The notes under the pieces are model-generated. The model saw nothing but the letters and a program-made list of their open reading frames with translations. It did no database searches and was not told the origin of the DNA. Source: Candidatus Woesearchaeota archaeon (GTDB lineage: Archaea; Nanobdellota; Nanobdellia; Woesearchaeales; GW2011-AR4). Taken from it: a stretch of 46,217 bases of DNA. Both the position numbers and the translations under genes were made by a program. This document shows, one piece after another, positions 23,677-31,878 of this stretch (within the stretch, counting starts at the first letter, position 1; each line of letters opens with the position of its first letter). The stretch is from contig JACPMR010000002.1 of assembly GCA_016185945.1 (NCBI GenBank), forward strand, positions 74,999 to 121,215, written 5' to 3'.

Positions 23677-24486
23677 CTATTCTATGACACTGGAAACAAC
23701 TTTCTTATCCTTTAATCTATTAAACAACTCAAATGCCTCGTCTGGAGTATAATTATCATGGGCAACAGCCCTGACAGCCTGTATCATTGCAACTGGATTT
23801 TCACTTTGGAAAATATTTCTGCCCATGTCAACTCCAGAAGCGCCTTTGCTTATTGCATTGTAAGCCATCTGCAAAGCGTCTCTTTCAGGAATCTTTTTGC
23901 CGCCTGCGATGACAATAGGCACAGGGCAGCCTTCAACAACCTTTTCAAAATCTTCAGCGCAATAGTAAGTTTTCACTATATGGGCTCCGATTTCAGCTGC
24001 AATCCTGCACGCCAATCCCAAGTATCTTGCATCTCTTTCAATCTCCTTGCCAACAGCGGTTATTGCAAGAACCGGCATTCCAAAGTCTTCTGCCTCGTTG
24101 ACAACCCTGCCCAGGTTAGAGATTGTCCTGTCCTCATTTTTTTCCCCGACAAAAATTGAAACTCCTACTCCAGATGCATTAAGCTTTAATGCATCTTTCA
24201 TGGAAGTTGTTATGTCTTCATTTGAAAGCTCCCCTAATACGCTCGGGCCTCCTGAAACCCTCAGGAAGATTGGAGTATTTGTCGTTGGGGCAATACAATT
24301 CCTTAAGATTCCTCTTGTCACAAACAAACAATCAGAATAAGGAAGCAGTGGCGTGATTGTTTCCCTTGGATTTCTCAAGCCAGTTGTAGGGCCTTGGAAA
24401 TATCCATGGTCAACAGCAAGCATTACAGTCTTGCTGCTTTTCTGGCTGAAAATCCTTGCCAGCCTGTTTTTCATCCCCCAGTCCAT
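23677..24486 (-). CDS. LsrF/DhnA-family class I aldolase
   Basis: A 269-aa (beta/alpha)8 aldolase closely resembling bacterial LsrF: DWGMKNRLARIFS, VMLAVDHGYFQGPTTGL, IVIAGGKKIPERDAL and GASGVDMGRNIFQS are almost the LsrF words. The Schiff-base lysine is K172 in IVKTYYCAEDFE. LsrF releases dihydroxyacetone phosphate (DHAP) from a five-carbon 1-phosphate; related archaeal enzymes act as fructose-bisphosphate aldolase or in aromatic synthesis. No other quorum-signal (lsr) gene is present. Instead, MTAP, an alcohol dehydrogenase, mtnA and apt surround it. I infer that it cleaves methylthioribulose-1-phosphate to DHAP and methylthioacetaldehyde. A TATA box about 29 nt before the ATG indicates a leaderless start. 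Confidence 0.88.
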   Translation of the reverse strand: MDWGMKNRLARIFSQKSSKTVMLAVDHGYFQGPTTGLRNPRETITPLLPYSDCLFVTRGILRNCIAPTTNTPIFLRVSGGPSVLGELSNEDITTSMKDALKLNASGVGVSIFVGEKNEDRTISNLGRVVNEAEDFGMPVLAITAVGKEIERDARYLGLACRIAAEIGAHIVKTYYCAEDFEKVVEGCPVPIVIAGGKKIPERDALQMAYNAISKGASGVDMGRNIFQSENPVAMIQAVRAVAHDNYTPDEAFELFNRLKDKKVVSSVIE

Positions 24487-24563
24487 TTTTATTACTTAAA
24501 CAATAAATGCCAGTATATTTATAAATTTTGTTGATTATTATAATAGAGGAAGGAAATTCAGTA

Positions 24564-24887
24564 TTATCGATTATTGATTGAATATACTCTTCCTTCGGTT
24601 ACATCAGAAGCTGTTATGACATAAACTCTTCCACCCAAAACTCTGCTCGAAAGTTCAATTCTAATAGGCTTACCTCCGTTTGAACTTTCATATAATCCCT
24701 TAAGTACTATTAAATCATTCTTAGTACGCGTAAATTCAGACACTCCACTAACTACTTCAAAATCAACATTTCCTTTATCATCCACTCCATTAAAACGAAT
24801 GAAGTTAGAACCTCTACCTATTTCGTCCATGGTTGTTATGGGAGTTGATTGTGGAAAAAGTCGCGAAATTAAGTCTGAAGTTCCCAT
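24564..24887 (-). CDS. Hypothetical 107-aa protein
   Basis: A soluble-looking beta-rich protein (FIRFNGVDDKGNVDFEVVSGV, GKPIRIELSSRVLGGRVYVITASDVTEGRVYSI). I do not recognise the family. It lies between mtnA and the LsrF-family aldolase in the same direction, with gaps of 77-80 nt on both sides, so it may have its own promoter. No signal peptide, cysteine motif or membrane segment is seen. Context is the only hint of a link to MTA salvage. Confidence 0.55.
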   Translation of the reverse strand: MGTSDLISRLFPQSTPITTMDEIGRGSNFIRFNGVDDKGNVDFEVVSGVSEFTRTKNDLIVLKGLYESSNGGKPIRIELSSRVLGGRVYVITASDVTEGRVYSINNR

Positions 24888-24967
24888 TCAGTCGAGAATA
24901 CCTATTGCGCTTATAAATCTTTTTATTGACAACACTTTAAAGTGGTGAATTTTTTTATTTGATGGAT

Positions 24968-26044
24968 TTATTTGCCCTTTACAAATTTTTCAATATCATC
25001 TTTCATTGGCTTAATAATTCCTCTTTCAGTTATAATTCCACTGACATATTTTGCAGGAGTAACATCAAAAGCTGGATTTTTTGCTGAGCTTTCTTCAGGA
25101 GCAATTCTTATTTTTCTGATTTTTTTATTTTTATCAATGCCTGAAATGTACAATATCTCATCACTGCTTCTTTCTTCTATTGGAATGTCCTCTCCTGTTT
25201 TTGAATTTATATCAAAAGTTGACAAAGGAGCTGCAACATAAAAAGGAAGATTATTTTCCTTTGCAAGAACTGCTTTTTCATATGTTCCGATTTTATTGGC
25301 GACATCGCCGTTCATTGCAATCCTGTCTGCGCCGACAATTATCATGTCTATTTTTCCTTTTTTCATGAAAAATCCTGCTGCATTGTCTGCGATTATTGCA
25401 TGGGGTATTTTTTCCTGAGCAAGCTCCCATGCTGTCAGAGAAGCTCCTTGGTTTCTTGGACGGGTTTCGTCAACATAAACAAATAGATTTTTCTTATTGT
25501 AATGTGAAATTCTAATTGGAGCCAAAGCTGTGCCGAAATCAACGCAAGCAAGAGCGCCTGCATTGCAATGTGTGAGAATATTCTGATTTTGATTGATTAA
25601 TTTATTGCCATGCTCGCCGATTTTCCTGCATAATTCAACATTCCAGTCAGCGTATTCATTTGCATATTTAACAGAATCTTTTTTTGCATTTTCAATAGTT
25701 ATATTTTGCATTATTTTATTTTTTACAAAATCGATTGCATAGAACAAGTCGTTTGCTGTCGGCCTTGTTGATTTTAATGTTTTTTCTGCTTTCTCTATTT
25801 GCTTTTTGAATTTTTCAAAGTTATTTCCCTTAAATTCAAGCGCCGCCTGCGCAACCCCATAAGCTCCAGTAGCGCCAATTGCAGGCGCCCCCCTTACAAT
25901 CATTGTTTTGATTGCATTGGCTGTTTCAATATAATCCTTTGATTTATAAATCCCAAATTTATGGGGAAGGAGTTGCTGGTTGATTAAATAAACATATTTA
26001 TCCTGCATCCATACTGTGCGATAGTTTTGGTTGTTGACGAGCAT
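24968..26044 (-). CDS. mtnA: S-methyl-5-thioribose-1-phosphate isomerase
   Basis: A 358-aa isomerase turning methylthioribose-1-phosphate into methylthioribulose-1-phosphate. RGAPAIGATGAYG is at 51-63. The active-site Cys160 lies in LTHCNAGALA and Asp240 in GADRIAMNGDVANKIGT, at the same numbers as in Bacillus MtnA. Further support comes from VDETRPRNQGASLTAWEL and NPAFDVTPAKYVSGIITERG. These features separate it from eIF2B-like and ribose-1,5-bisphosphate isomerases. It is divergent from apt across a 78-nt promoter region. MtnBCDE-type genes for the classical dioxygenase route are absent from the window. Confidence 0.95.
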   Translation of the reverse strand: MLVNNQNYRTVWMQDKYVYLINQQLLPHKFGIYKSKDYIETANAIKTMIVRGAPAIGATGAYGVAQAALEFKGNNFEKFKKQIEKAEKTLKSTRPTANDLFYAIDFVKNKIMQNITIENAKKDSVKYANEYADWNVELCRKIGEHGNKLINQNQNILTHCNAGALACVDFGTALAPIRISHYNKKNLFVYVDETRPRNQGASLTAWELAQEKIPHAIIADNAAGFFMKKGKIDMIIVGADRIAMNGDVANKIGTYEKAVLAKENNLPFYVAAPLSTFDINSKTGEDIPIEERSSDEILYISGIDKNKKIRKIRIAPEESSAKNPAFDVTPAKYVSGIITERGIIKPMKDDIEKFVKGK

Positions 26045-26122
26045 TATAGAATAAAATAAATTGAGGTTTAAAAAGTTTGTTAATAAAAAGTTATAAATAC
26101 TTCTTAAAAATCCATCAAAACT
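26045..26122. promoter_or_regulatory. Divergent mtnA/apt promoter region
   Basis: Only 78 nt separate the two start codons. On the plus strand, ttataaata (about 26090-26098) stands some 27 nt before the apt ATG. On the minus strand, a TTTTTAAACC-type box (about 26070-26078) stands some 27 nt before the mtnA ATG. Both mRNAs would be leaderless and the two TATA boxes are back to back, which favours shared control of MTA salvage and adenine recovery. Confidence 0.5.
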
Positions 26123-26650
26123 ATGAACCTTAAATCAATCATCAGAACAATCCCGCACTGGCCTAAGCATGGAGTGATGTTCAGGGACATTACGACCTTG
26201 CTGAAAGACGCTAAAGCTTTTGATTATGTCATTGACAAATTCCATGAAAGATACAAAAATATGCACATTGATTTGGTTGCAGGCATAGAAAGCAGGGGAT
26301 TTATAATTGGAGGAGCGCTTGCAAGTAAATTGCACAAGGGCTTCATTCCAATTAGAAAAGAAGGAAAACTGCCGCATAAAACAGAAAAAGAGCATTACGA
26401 GCTTGAGTATGGAAGGGCTGCTGTCGAAATTCATATCGATGCTGTCCCTAAAGGTTCAAAAGTTTTGCTTGTTGACGATTTGATTGCGACTTCGGGTACC
26501 TTGGCTGCAGCAATTAATTTAATCAGAAAACTTGGTGGGGAAATTGTGGAATGTGCTGTAATAATTGAACTACCTGATTTACATGGCAGAGAGAAAATAG
26601 AAGGCAAAGGGTATAAGTTATTCTCACTAGTTAAATTCGAGAGAGAGTGA
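26123..26650 (+). CDS. apt: Adenine phosphoribosyltransferase
   Basis: A 175-aa type I phosphoribosyltransferase making AMP from adenine and PRPP. IRTIPHWPKHGVMFRDITTLLKD is the typical Apt N-terminus. VAGIESRGFIIGGALA, FIPIRKEGKLPHKT and the PRPP loop VLLVDDLIATSGTLAAAI are complete. It is divergent from mtnA, so it fits the recovery of the adenine freed by MTAP. Confidence 0.95.
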   Translation: MNLKSIIRTIPHWPKHGVMFRDITTLLKDAKAFDYVIDKFHERYKNMHIDLVAGIESRGFIIGGALASKLHKGFIPIRKEGKLPHKTEKEHYELEYGRAAVEIHIDAVPKGSKVLLVDDLIATSGTLAAAINLIRKLGGEIVECAVIIELPDLHGREKIEGKGYKLFSLVKFERE

Positions 26651-26652
26651 TT

Positions 26653-26967
26653 TTAGTTTCTAGGATCCTTCCATTCCTTTTCAAAAACAGCAAATCCAGT
26701 TGCTTTTGGGACATCAACCTTAATTCCGTTGCATTCTTCCATTTCAGCTGCCTTTGATATTTTCCCATTGCAATTGACAAAAACCTCGTCTTTGCAGTTC
26801 ACAAAATCTTCATTGTTTTCACAGACAGCAGAAGTGAAGGTGCTGAATTCGAGAATTTTATTTTGCTCTTTACTTTCCGATTTTTTGCTATTGTTTATAT
26901 TAGCAGCTACAAAACTAATAGAAACCACAATTACAAATATTAATAAAACTATAACCAACCCCCGCAT
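26653..26967 (-). CDS. Small secreted or membrane-anchored protein with cysteines
   Basis: A 104-aa protein with a hydrophobic N-terminus (VIVLLIFVIVVSISFVA, residues about 4-20) acting as a signal peptide or anchor. The outer part is short with four cysteines in a paired pattern (VCENNEDFVNCKDEVFVNCNGK...EECNG), suggesting disulfides. Family not recognised. It is convergent with apt (2-nt gap). Confidence 0.6.
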   Translation of the reverse strand: MRGLVIVLLIFVIVVSISFVAANINNSKKSESKEQNKILEFSTFTSAVCENNEDFVNCKDEVFVNCNGKISKAAEMEECNGIKVDVPKATGFAVFEKEWKDPRN

Positions 26968-27070
26968 AATATACTTTAAAAATTAAAGGTATTTAAAGCT
27001 TTCTATTGTAACTACTTTAAAGGGGTTAATAAGGAAAGATTTATAAACAATTAATTTGTCGTAATGTCCC

Positions 27071-27778
27071 ATGATACTTGAGAGAATGCTTTCCACAGTC
27101 GTAGTGGGTGCTGCTGTTATAGTTAGCTCTGCCATTGCTGTACCACCTCCAAGCATTATAACCGCTTCTAAAATCCCATTAATAGTAGATGTTAATAAGC
27201 CCAATAATTTATCAAGTGCTGGATATGACTCAAACTACCCGATATATCCTTCGAAATCTGTTCCGGATGAAGGAACTATTTTAGACGAAGAAGTAGCCAG
27301 TAAAGCCAGACTTCTTGCAGAACGTATTCTTAGAATTTATTATACTAATTTTATATCTTATGAAATTCTAGATACTTATGACGGAAATAAAAGAGTTTAT
27401 ACCCAAATTGGTTCGAGAGCGACAATAAAACATGAAGGGGTTTTGTACACTATAGTTGTTATTAGCAAACCGAATGGTGATTCGCCAGATTGGATGAGAA
27501 TTCGTGCATCGCTTGTTGGTGCTGGAAACACAAATGCAGTTCGTTTGGATGATGTTGGATTGGATGGACGAGTTAATTCAGGTGTACTTCCAGTATGGTA
27601 TCTAACTTTGTATGGATTAAACGCTTTGTACACACAAAATCAGTTGTCTAGACAAAATGTTGGGGAAGATTTAAAGTTGGACAGAGCTGCAGGAATTGGT
27701 CTGGAAAAGCAAGGCGTATTCAACAAAGCACATATTAGAACAGTTGAAAATTTGATTAAAGTATTGAAGATAAGATGA
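27071..27778 (+). CDS. Secreted protein of unknown function
   Basis: A 235-aa protein with a signal peptide (LSTVVVGAAVIVSSAIAV, about residues 7-24) and a probable cleavage after AIA. The mature part has a helix (DEEVASKARLLAERILRIYY) and a beta-rich region (GSRATIKHEGVLYTIVVISKP), without cysteines. No known family. TATA tttataaac near 27041-27049 gives a short or absent leader. It stands alone between divergent and convergent neighbours. Confidence 0.6.
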   Translation: MILERMLSTVVVGAAVIVSSAIAVPPPSIITASKIPLIVDVNKPNNLSSAGYDSNYPIYPSKSVPDEGTILDEEVASKARLLAERILRIYYTNFISYEILDTYDGNKRVYTQIGSRATIKHEGVLYTIVVISKPNGDSPDWMRIRASLVGAGNTNAVRLDDVGLDGRVNSGVLPVWYLTLYGLNALYTQNQLSRQNVGEDLKLDRAAGIGLEKQGVFNKAHIRTVENLIKVLKIR

Positions 27779-27795
27779 TGATAAATATTACATCT

Positions 27796-29076
27796 TCACT
27801 TCTCCATAATCTCCCCATACCCAATCAACCTAAATCTGTTTCCAATCCTTCTTGAAATTGTGATTCTTGAGCCGGCATCTGCGCAGACTGGCAGCTTAAG
27901 CTTGCATCTTATTTTGTTTTTCTTAAGCTCGATGACAATTCCAACAGTTGCAGCAGAATTCACGTTAAGCATCAATGGCTCGCTCATTTTAATCGGCTCT
28001 ACGTTAAGCTCTTCTTTTGTGCCTACAACGCGCTGAAGCAGATGCACATCCAAAACAAACTCATTCCAAACTTTCGGCAGTTTTCCAGGCAATCCGACAA
28101 TAGAGCCGGTAAGCTGGTCTGACTTGACAATTGAAGGGTCCAAAGAAGTCAGAATACCAATTGAGCCGCCTGGGCTGACTTGCTCAAGATTTGCGCCGCC
28201 TGAATTCAGGCTTACTATACCTGTTGTCAAGGGTTTCCAAACTTGTTGGTTTTTCTCAATAACTGTTCTTCCAGGCCTTATTTCAATCGTGTCATTTACT
28301 TTCAAAATGCCCTGCTTCAAGCTTCCTCCAAGAACTCCGCCTACAAGTTTGTCAGCGGTTATGCCCGGCTTGTTTATGTCAAAACTTCTTGCAACAAGCA
28401 TTATGGGCTCTTTATTTGAGTCCCTCACGGGAGTTGGAATATGCTCGTCTATAGCCTGCATCAAAAACTCTAAGCCAACCCTGTGCTGCGCAGAAATTGG
28501 AATTATTGGAGCACTTTCAAAAGAAGTTCCTTTCAGGAATTCCTTTATCTGCTCGTAATTTTTCAATGCTTGTTCTTCACCAACCAAATCAATCTTGTTC
28601 TGCACCACAATCAGGCGCTTCAGCCCTATAATCTGCAAAGCCATCAAATGTTCCCTTGTCTGAGGCTGGGGGCACTGCTCGTTTGCCGCAACCAGAAGCA
28701 GAGCACCGTCCATTATTGTTGCACCGCTCAGCATTGTCGCCATTAAGGATTCATGCCCAGGAGCATCAACAAAGCTCACCTTCCTCAACGGCTTTGTTTC
28801 GGAATTGCAAACAATGCATTTTTCCTTTGTTGTGTATGCTTTTGCATCTTCGCATTTATCGCATTTTTTCAATGTGGCATCTGCATAGCCAAGCCTAATT
28901 GTGATTCCGCGCTTCATCTCCTCAGAATGGGTGTCTGTCCACTTGCCGCTCAACCGCTCAAGTAGGGTTGTCTTTCCATGATCAACATGGCCCACCATTC
29001 CGATGTTAAGGACTGGTTGTGCAGGCAATTCCTGCAATTGCTCTTGTTGTTGCTCATCTTTCTTCTTTCTAGCCAT
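27796..29076 (-). CDS. eif2g: Translation initiation factor aIF2 subunit gamma
   Basis: A 426-aa GTPase that, with aIF2 alpha and beta, brings initiator Met-tRNA to the ribosome. The G-domain motifs are GHVDHGKTTL near 29 (P-loop), DAPGHESLM near 103 and NKIDLV near 159. The zinc knuckle CDKCEDAKAYTTKEKCIVC near 74 and the C-terminal IGNRFRLIGYGEI complete the family. The N-terminus has a short Gln/Glu-rich extension (about 20 residues). S6e precedes it on the same strand with a 32-nt gap, a common archaeal neighbourhood. Confidence 0.97.
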   Translation of the reverse strand: MARKKKDEQQQEQLQELPAQPVLNIGMVGHVDHGKTTLLERLSGKWTDTHSEEMKRGITIRLGYADATLKKCDKCEDAKAYTTKEKCIVCNSETKPLRKVSFVDAPGHESLMATMLSGATIMDGALLLVAANEQCPQPQTREHLMALQIIGLKRLIVVQNKIDLVGEEQALKNYEQIKEFLKGTSFESAPIIPISAQHRVGLEFLMQAIDEHIPTPVRDSNKEPIMLVARSFDINKPGITADKLVGGVLGGSLKQGILKVNDTIEIRPGRTVIEKNQQVWKPLTTGIVSLNSGGANLEQVSPGGSIGILTSLDPSIVKSDQLTGSIVGLPGKLPKVWNEFVLDVHLLQRVVGTKEELNVEPIKMSEPLMLNVNSAATVGIVIELKKNKIRCKLKLPVCADAGSRITISRRIGNRFRLIGYGEIMEK

Positions 29077-29108
29077 GTTTTAATTTGAAGTTTTGATTTT
29101 TAATTAAA

Positions 29109-29666
29109 TTAGTCTTTTTTCTCTTCTTTATGTTGCTTGGCTTGCTTGTGTTCTTTTTTATCGTCGGTCTTGTGTTCTTTTGGCTCTTCTTTCTTTTCTT
29201 CAGCTTTGCGTTCTTTCACTTCTTTTTCCTTCTTTTCTTCTGTTTTTTGTTCCTTTACATCTTCTTTTGTTTCTTTCTTTTCCTTGTCCTCAACACCAAA
29301 AATCTCGTTTAATTTTTTTGTGCCTTGCTTTGTGACTTTTAAATTGATTTGAGATATTCTTTCATGTATCTTGTGTCCGCACACTGTTTTTCTTTTTTTG
29401 ATTCCCTTTGAATCTCCCTTGAACCCGACTCCGCCATAGACTGTTATCCTTTTTCTTAAGCCCAGAATTCCTTTCCTCATAGGGAACCCGCAGTAATCAG
29501 AGCCGCCTGTAATCTCAAACTCATACCCGTCTATTTCAAAGGAATCTCCTTTAATTGTCTCACCTATGTTTAAACCAAGAAAAGGCGTTGCCTGATTGTC
29601 CTTCACTTCTTTCTGAAACGTTTTTCCCGCAGAGGGGTCTGAAATGCACAGCTTAAAGCTAACCAT
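29109..29666 (-). CDS. rps6e: Ribosomal protein S6e with a long charged C-terminal tail
   Basis: A 185-aa small-subunit protein. Residues 1-125 are S6e: FKLCISDPSAGKTFQKEV, GFPMRKGILGLRKRITVYGGVGFKG, and GIKKRKTVCGHKIHERISQINLKV. The remaining 60 residues are nearly all Lys, Glu, Asp and His in repeating EEKKE-type units, absent from most archaeal S6e and reminiscent of, though not homologous to, the eukaryotic tail. The ribosome site is GGGAGGTT. It precedes aIF2 gamma. Confidence 0.94.
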   Translation of the reverse strand: MVSFKLCISDPSAGKTFQKEVKDNQATPFLGLNIGETIKGDSFEIDGYEFEITGGSDYCGFPMRKGILGLRKRITVYGGVGFKGDSKGIKKRKTVCGHKIHERISQINLKVTKQGTKKLNEIFGVEDKEKKETKEDVKEQKTEEKKEKEVKERKAEEKKEEPKEHKTDDKKEHKQAKQHKEEKKD

Positions 29667-29746
29667 AGTTAACCTCCCTTGTAAAACAGAATTGAAAGCG
29701 AGAAAGCGGATTTATTTAAATAGTTTATGCTACAAGTTATATAGTA

Positions 29747-29935
29747 AAGGACACAAATTTTTATACATAAATATGTCCTTTACTTGTCAAAAATCAGTCG
29801 AATGGTGAGCGAGGCGAACCTCGCATGTCACTGATTTTTGTCCAGTGACATGCGAGAGCTCGCTGTTGCTTGCGAGAACGCTCGCAAGCTCGCGTTCATA
29901 TCTCGCTCGCTCAACTCTTTTGTCCGTGAGTATAG
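29747..29935. repeat. Palindromic GCGAG-rich repeat cluster
   Basis: Non-coding stretch between S6e and the antiporter. AAAGGACA...TGTCCTTT (about 29747-29779) and CAAAAATCAGT...ACTGATTTTTG (about 29788-29840) are long inverted repeats. Then follow many copies of GCGAG/CTCGC and the word AGTGACATGCGAG (29842 onward), mirrored by CTCGCATGTCACT before it. The same words occur at 21005-21090 and 38340-38490. It could be a mobile palindromic unit or a strong terminator or insulator between convergent-looking gene blocks. No spacer regularity, so not a CRISPR. Confidence 0.6.
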
Positions 29936-29936
29936 G

Positions 29937-31664
29937 TCAAAATTTCGTGACAGCGATGCTTGCGCTGACGCCAGATGAGCTTAGCGAATGCCCGTCAATC
30001 AATGCAACTGAGTTCCTCAAATAATAAAATGATGCTGTTATCAATAAAAAAGGAATCACATTTGCCCAGATATTTAAGTTGAAAACGAATATCGCAAATG
30101 GAAAGAGCATTGCCGAAAAGAACAGCAGCAAAGCAAGCAGTAAATTGTCTAGTATCCTGTCGCATTTTTTAATGTTTCTTGAGCTGTCGACATTTGTCAA
30201 TATGACTGACAGTGTGTGGTGCACAACTTTTGACCTTTTGTATACGAGGTTAAGCAGATAAATCATCAATATAAAGCTTATTGCATAAAATACATACAAC
30301 ACAACAGCATTATAACTAATTTTCATTGCCAACGACACTCTTCGCAAAACAAAAAATGCGAATAAGGCCAGTATAAAGAGCATTAGGGTTATCCTGGACT
30401 CCGATTTCAATTTTTTTGTGAAATGGGTTTCTATCTCCATCTGATCAAAAAATCTCCTCATGTATTCTGACATCCTTTCGATCTTGAGTCTTGCCTTTAT
30501 AGGTATTCTTGAATTAAGCGCGTTATGAAGCCTTTCGCTGTAATTTATGCCTATGGACATGAGTATTGCGGTGATGAAGATTATAGACGCTGTTATTGTC
30601 ACAAGATCTACATCAACGCCAAATTTCTGGCTCTCCTTTGCAATGAGCAGCGAAAATTCCCCAACTGATATCATTGCTATGCTTGAAAAGAATGCCTGCT
30701 CGTTCTTGAAATTTGCCAGCAGCAGTGTCAAGAATCCAACAGCGATTAATCTTGTAACTAAGATTGTGAGTATCAAAGCTATAATCAAAGCAAGATTTGA
30801 CTCAACCGCCTTGAAGTTCACCATTGTACCCATGGATATAAAAAATATAGAGGTTAAAATCATTGCAATTGGATGCACTGCTCTTCCATATTCCTTTGAG
30901 TTAGGCAATGAAGCTATCAAACTGCCTGCCAAGAATGCTCCTGCTGAAGGAGTTAACCCGAGATAAAAGGCAAAGTAGCTGAATAATGCACCGATGCTCA
31001 GCGAGAGGAAGATAAGCACAGACTCATCACTGCTGTTTTTTAGTATTATGTTTACTATAAATCTCAGAATCTTCATTATAATCAGATAAGCAAATATAAG
31101 TATTGCAATTGAAAAGGTAACATGCTCAAAGGTTGACAATATGCTTCTGCCTGAGTCTCTTATTCCTGAAAAAAAGGTAAGTGCGAGAACTGCGAGGATA
31201 TCCTCTATTATTAGGACTGCAATGAGCAGGGGAACTTCTTTTCTCCTAAACATCTCTTTCTGCTCAAGAACCTTCACTATAACAACAGTGCTGCTGAAGG
31301 ACAGGATAACGCCAATAAATAGCGCAGTCTTTGCGTCAAAGCCAACAAGCAATGTTGTCTCGTAGCCGAAGAACAACACAATTGCAAATTTTAAAAACCC
31401 TATAAGGATGGATCTTGCGCCCAGCTTTATGAGTTTTGAAATATCAAACTCGAGCCCTATAACGAAGAGGATGAGCACAGCTCCAAGCTCTGCCATCATC
31501 TCTATCATATTTGCGTCTTTTACAATGTTCAAGGAGCTCGGGCCGATTATCGCGCCAATCAGCAGCATGCCAAATACAGCTGGCTGCTTAAATCTTGCAG
31601 CTATAATTCCGCCTATTATAGCGCAAAAGAAGAGTATCCCTATGCCAATGAGTTCTGTTGCCAT
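29937..31664 (-). CDS. KefB-type cation/proton antiporter with an extra membrane C-terminus
   Basis: A 575-aa membrane protein. Residues 1-385 form a CPA2 (KefB/NapA) antiporter with about 12 helices: GIIAARFKQPAVFGMLLIGAIIGP at the start, ELGAVLILFVIGLEFDISKL near 60, SFSSTVVIVKVLEQK near 125 and SVGEFSLLIAKE near 335. It would exchange Na+ or K+ for H+. Instead of the usual cytosolic RCK/TrkA regulatory domain, residues 425-575 contain about four further hydrophobic segments (LFILALFAFFVLRRV, VFYAISFILMIYLLNLV, LLLALLLFFSAMLFPFAIFVF, VIPFLLITASFYYL). Family firm; the tail is unexplained. Confidence 0.9.
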   Translation of the reverse strand: MATELIGIGILFFCAIIGGIIAARFKQPAVFGMLLIGAIIGPSSLNIVKDANMIEMMAELGAVLILFVIGLEFDISKLIKLGARSILIGFLKFAIVLFFGYETTLLVGFDAKTALFIGVILSFSSTVVIVKVLEQKEMFRRKEVPLLIAVLIIEDILAVLALTFFSGIRDSGRSILSTFEHVTFSIAILIFAYLIIMKILRFIVNIILKNSSDESVLIFLSLSIGALFSYFAFYLGLTPSAGAFLAGSLIASLPNSKEYGRAVHPIAMILTSIFFISMGTMVNFKAVESNLALIIALILTILVTRLIAVGFLTLLLANFKNEQAFFSSIAMISVGEFSLLIAKESQKFGVDVDLVTITASIIFITAILMSIGINYSERLHNALNSRIPIKARLKIERMSEYMRRFFDQMEIETHFTKKLKSESRITLMLFILALFAFFVLRRVSLAMKISYNAVVLYVFYAISFILMIYLLNLVYKRSKVVHHTLSVILTNVDSSRNIKKCDRILDNLLLALLLFFSAMLFPFAIFVFNLNIWANVIPFLLITASFYYLRNSVALIDGHSLSSSGVSASIAVTKF

Positions 31665-31878
31665 TTATTTTGCAGGGCAATAGATAGCTAAATCTATTAA
31701 TCCCAACGTTATTCTTTAAACTACGTTTTTATCTATATTGGTATACAAAAATGTATATTAATAGCTTAAAATGGTAATTACTTGTATATAAAGGTTTCGG
31801 TTTTATGTAGGTAAAAATAAAGAACAAGTAATTTATTTGCTATATGGAAAATAGATTATACAATGCAAAAATTATTTA

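Noticed and set aside
23677-24486. Quorum-signal (AI-2) degradation by LsrF
   Set aside because: No lsr kinase, isomerase or transporter genes are present, and the neighbours are MTA salvage genes.
24968-26044. Ribose-1,5-bisphosphate isomerase of the archaeal AMP pathway
   Set aside because: Cys160, Asp240 and the surrounding motifs match MtnA, and no RuBisCO or AMP phosphorylase gene is in the window.
29790-29935. CRISPR-like array of GCGAG words
   Set aside because: Repeats are inverted and irregularly spaced, with no constant spacer length and no cas genes nearby.
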